Shown here: positions 30,022 to 64,000 of the stretch, one piece after another
How the letters are laid out: each line of letters starts with the position of its first letter
Position numbering within the stretch: the stretch's first letter is position 1
Assembly (NCBI RefSeq): GCF_011397635.1
Contig: NC_064767.1
Location: 21,750,537 to 21,814,536, forward strand
Direction of reading: 5' to 3'
Origin: Epinephelus fuscoguttatus
Lineage: Eukaryota; Chordata; Actinopteri; Perciformes; Serranidae
DNA length: 64,000 bases
Program-made: the position numbers and the translations under genes
Notes under the pieces: generated by a model
Told to the model about the DNA's origin: nothing
The model's database searches: none
The model's input: only the letters and a program-made list of their open reading frames with translations

Positions 30022-31656
30022 GGATTTATACTTGTGCATCAGCTCTATGCAGAGCCCACATCCTAGCCTACACACATGACCTATGCTGTTGAGAGCATTT
30101 ATACTTGTGTGGTGGTGTCTGTGTCACTCTGCAGTTACACCTCCAGAACACCAGATGGCGACAGAGTTTCAAGTGTTGTACAACGTCAGTGATTCAAAAC
30201 GCACCCACATCAAACTTTAAACGCACATTAAACATGGCTTGATAGTGACAATTTCAAACAGAATTACACAAATCGGCTTCACTATAACTCACAGCATTCA
30301 AAGCACTTGTCTTTTGCTGAGCACATTTTCCCCACAAATACAACATGCTAATGTTATTAGCACAAGCCTATGGCATTTTATGTTGTGTAAACTAGCCTAG
30401 CGGCTAGCAGACTTTTCCTCCACTCAAATGAAGCCAGGGACAACAGCAACATTTAACACAGGTAACGTTACAAAATTCAGCTTCAGGTCTGTGGTTAACA
30501 AAAGCTTAAGCGAGTTTCGGGTTTTGTTCTACGACATAAAACACGTCAGTAAATACCCTACTTGTGAATTTTGAATTTTTGAATTTTGAATTTTTTACGT
30601 GTCGTAAAAAAGGCGGTTGCTAACAAGTTGCTCAAAAAGACTACAAACCCTGCCGGGGACATTAAACGTCATCACCCCCGAACAGGCGAGAGTGCTGGCA
30701 GTCCGCCATTACAGCTTCTTATTTAGCTTAAACAGTCCGATTTCCCCATTATACAATGTTTTTAAAATAAAGCGGCCGAAATCAGTTGAAAGCTTAGTGG
30801 CGGTGACGTCAAGAGTCATGCGACCGTGGAGTAGTCATGTAGTCCGTTAAAGCCTAACGTTAGCTTTTTACTTCTGGTGATCGCATTTAAGCTTCAAATG
30901 CGGTATGAAAAGTGTTCATATGTGAAGATTATCTCGCTGAACAAAACCTGTAAGTATCATAAACTTGTGTTAGCCGCAGAGCTTATTTTCTGACATAATC
31001 CAAAACGCAATGCAAAAATCACATGCACTTTCTCTTCCGGGAACCAGCACAATGCTAAACTTTTGACGTCAGCCCTGGCACACTCTATTAGCCTAGCAAC
31101 GAGCTGAGATTTCCTCCGCTCATATGAAGCTGGAATAAATCCCTTAGTACAAATCCCAGAAAGATAAGTCACACATAGTTTTTTTTAGATATTTTTTGGG
31201 CATTTTTTGCCTTTAATGGACAGGACAGTTAAGTGTGAAAGGGAGAGAGAGAGAGAGGGGATGACATGCAGCAAAGGGCCACAGGCTGGACTTGAACCCG
31301 GGCCGCTGCGGCAACAGCATTGTACATGGGGCGCCTGCTCTGCCACTAAGCCACTGACGCCCCTTCAGTCACACATTTAAGACTTAAAATGCTATTTTGT
31401 GGAGGCTTTATTGTCTTGACAATTTATTGTTTATATTCTGTGAAATTAAAGTGAATAAAAGCTTCCTGTCCACTAAAGGAAGTGATTTCAGCTTACAAAA
31501 AAAAAAAAAGACAGGAGGTCTGCATTGCCATGATGTGTAGTTAAATTTCTGGGGGGGTGCACATCAGGCTACGGCTTATGGTACAGCGTAAGCTCTATGT
31601 TGATGTAGAGCCTGTGCTGTAGTTACAGCGTCGATTCGACGCAGAAGTATAAATCC
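30022..31656. mobile_element. Long inverted-ended element between abcc2 and the GPCR gene
   Basis: The left end GGATTTATACTTGTGCATC (30022) is matched by the inverted right end GACGCAGAAGTATAAATCC (to 31656). GTGCATCAGCTCTATGCAGAGCC and its distant counterpart near the right end also pair loosely. The interior has no recognisable transposase and carries a SINE. The end pattern is compatible with a PIF/Harbinger- or hAT-type non-autonomous element; the class is not settled. Confidence 0.55.
31177..31366 (-). mobile_element. tRNA-derived SINE with 10-bp target duplication
   Basis: On the minus strand the head starts GGGGCGTCAGTGGC. It has a polymerase III A box (TGGCTTAGTGG, 31343-31353) and B box (GGTTCAAGTCC, 31288-31298). 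A body with CTTTGCTGCATGTCAT follows, then a CT-rich and T-rich tail. The 10-base direct repeat AGTCACACAT at 31167-31176 and 31367-31376 brackets it, which shows retroposition. It sits inside the element at 30022-31656. Confidence 0.85.
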
Positions 31657-31774
31657 CACATTATGTCCCCACAATGTGAGCAATACAATTACAGACACGT
31701 CTGAGTTAGAGATATTTGAGATGCCTTATACAACTCAGGTAGTTGTACAACTGAGCAGTGTTAGAGAAAGAATA

Positions 31775-31780
31775 TTTATT
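31775..31780 (-). terminator. abcc2: abcc2 poly(A) signal AATAAA
   Basis: A canonical AATAAA on the minus strand lies about 165 bases past the abcc2 stop, giving a short 3' UTR. No competing hexamer was noticed between the stop and this one. Confidence 0.6.
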
Positions 31781-31942
31781 GTATCCATATAAAAATTATT
31801 TACACACAGAATATGATTTCTTTCTATTGTTTCCTATGAGTACAAATGTTAAAACATTTCTCTATATAAAAGTACAATCCAGCTTTCAAAATCAAACAAC
31901 AAAAGCAATTTTTGGAATTAAATCAAAAGTACAAGTGCAAAA

Positions 31943-63848
<31,906 letters not shown>

Positions 63849-64000
63849 CTAAGGAGAGGAAAGACCAAGAAGACTGGCAGGTAAATCACATTTAAGTCCA
63901 CATTAACAACTTTTAACAATGTAATTGAACATTTTTGTAGAAAAACCATACCAGCCACAAAAACGGGGCTGGAGGAAATCTTTATATTGAGAAAAAAAAA

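Noticed and set aside
31288-31353. A tRNA gene, because A and B boxes are present
   Set aside because: The acceptor stem does not pair, and a SINE body, tail and 10-bp target duplication are present. It is a tRNA-derived SINE.
63953-64000. Possible further abcc2 exon at the right edge (a minus-strand frame reading FPPAPFLWL before a GTATGG)
   Set aside because: The similarity to the human FLWL residues is four letters. Joining it to the next exon would skip the expected residues, and an in-frame stop lies just upstream. It is most likely intron.

Overview
The window is vertebrate nuclear DNA, almost certainly from a teleost and probably a percomorph. The genes are split into many small exons with GT-AG borders and short introns. 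Long CA/TG microsatellites are frequent. The interspersed repeats (L2/Rex1-type LINE tails, a tRNA-derived SINE, TTAA-flanked piggyBac-like and other inverted-repeat elements) are of kinds common in fish. No prokaryotic features, CRISPR arrays or viral genes were seen.

Four genes lie head to tail on the minus strand. From left to right they are: the first coding exon of slit1 (7.2-7.5 kb, rest of the gene beyond the left edge); arhgap19 (about 12.2-21.5 kb); a six-exon class A GPCR that I cannot name (24.4-28.3 kb); and abcc2/MRP2 (31.8 kb to beyond the right edge, with 30 coding exons visible and the amino-terminal exons missing). SLIT1 and ARHGAP19 are also neighbours on human 10q24, where ABCC2 lies nearby, so the block looks like conserved synteny. 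The genes are functionally unrelated: an axon-guidance ligand, a Rho GAP of dividing cells, a receptor, and an apical organic-anion exporter.

Region by region: 1-7.2 kb is slit1 intron 1, rich in CA repeats. 7.5-12.2 kb is the slit1/arhgap19 spacer. 12.2-21.5 kb is arhgap19. 21.6-24.2 kb is spacer with a LINE tail. 24.4-28.3 kb is the GPCR. 28.4-31.7 kb is spacer, mostly one inverted-repeat element carrying a SINE. 31.8-64 kb is abcc2, whose large introns (32.1-34.0, 34.2-36.9, 41.5-47.9, 51.0-53.5 and 54.9-59.7 kb) hold nested mobile elements.

The most unusual items are four. First, a 1-kb foldback element in an abcc2 intron whose loop has an ORF with a P2X7-intracellular-domain-like cysteine pattern. 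Second, a dispersed tandem repeat that places perfect palindromic oestrogen-response-element sequences in introns of abcc2 and arhgap19. Third, a GPCR with altered TM6 and TM7 switch motifs. Fourth, nested insertions whose pre-insertion state can be read from a second copy in the same window. All calls come from reading the sequence and remembered family knowledge; no database search was run.
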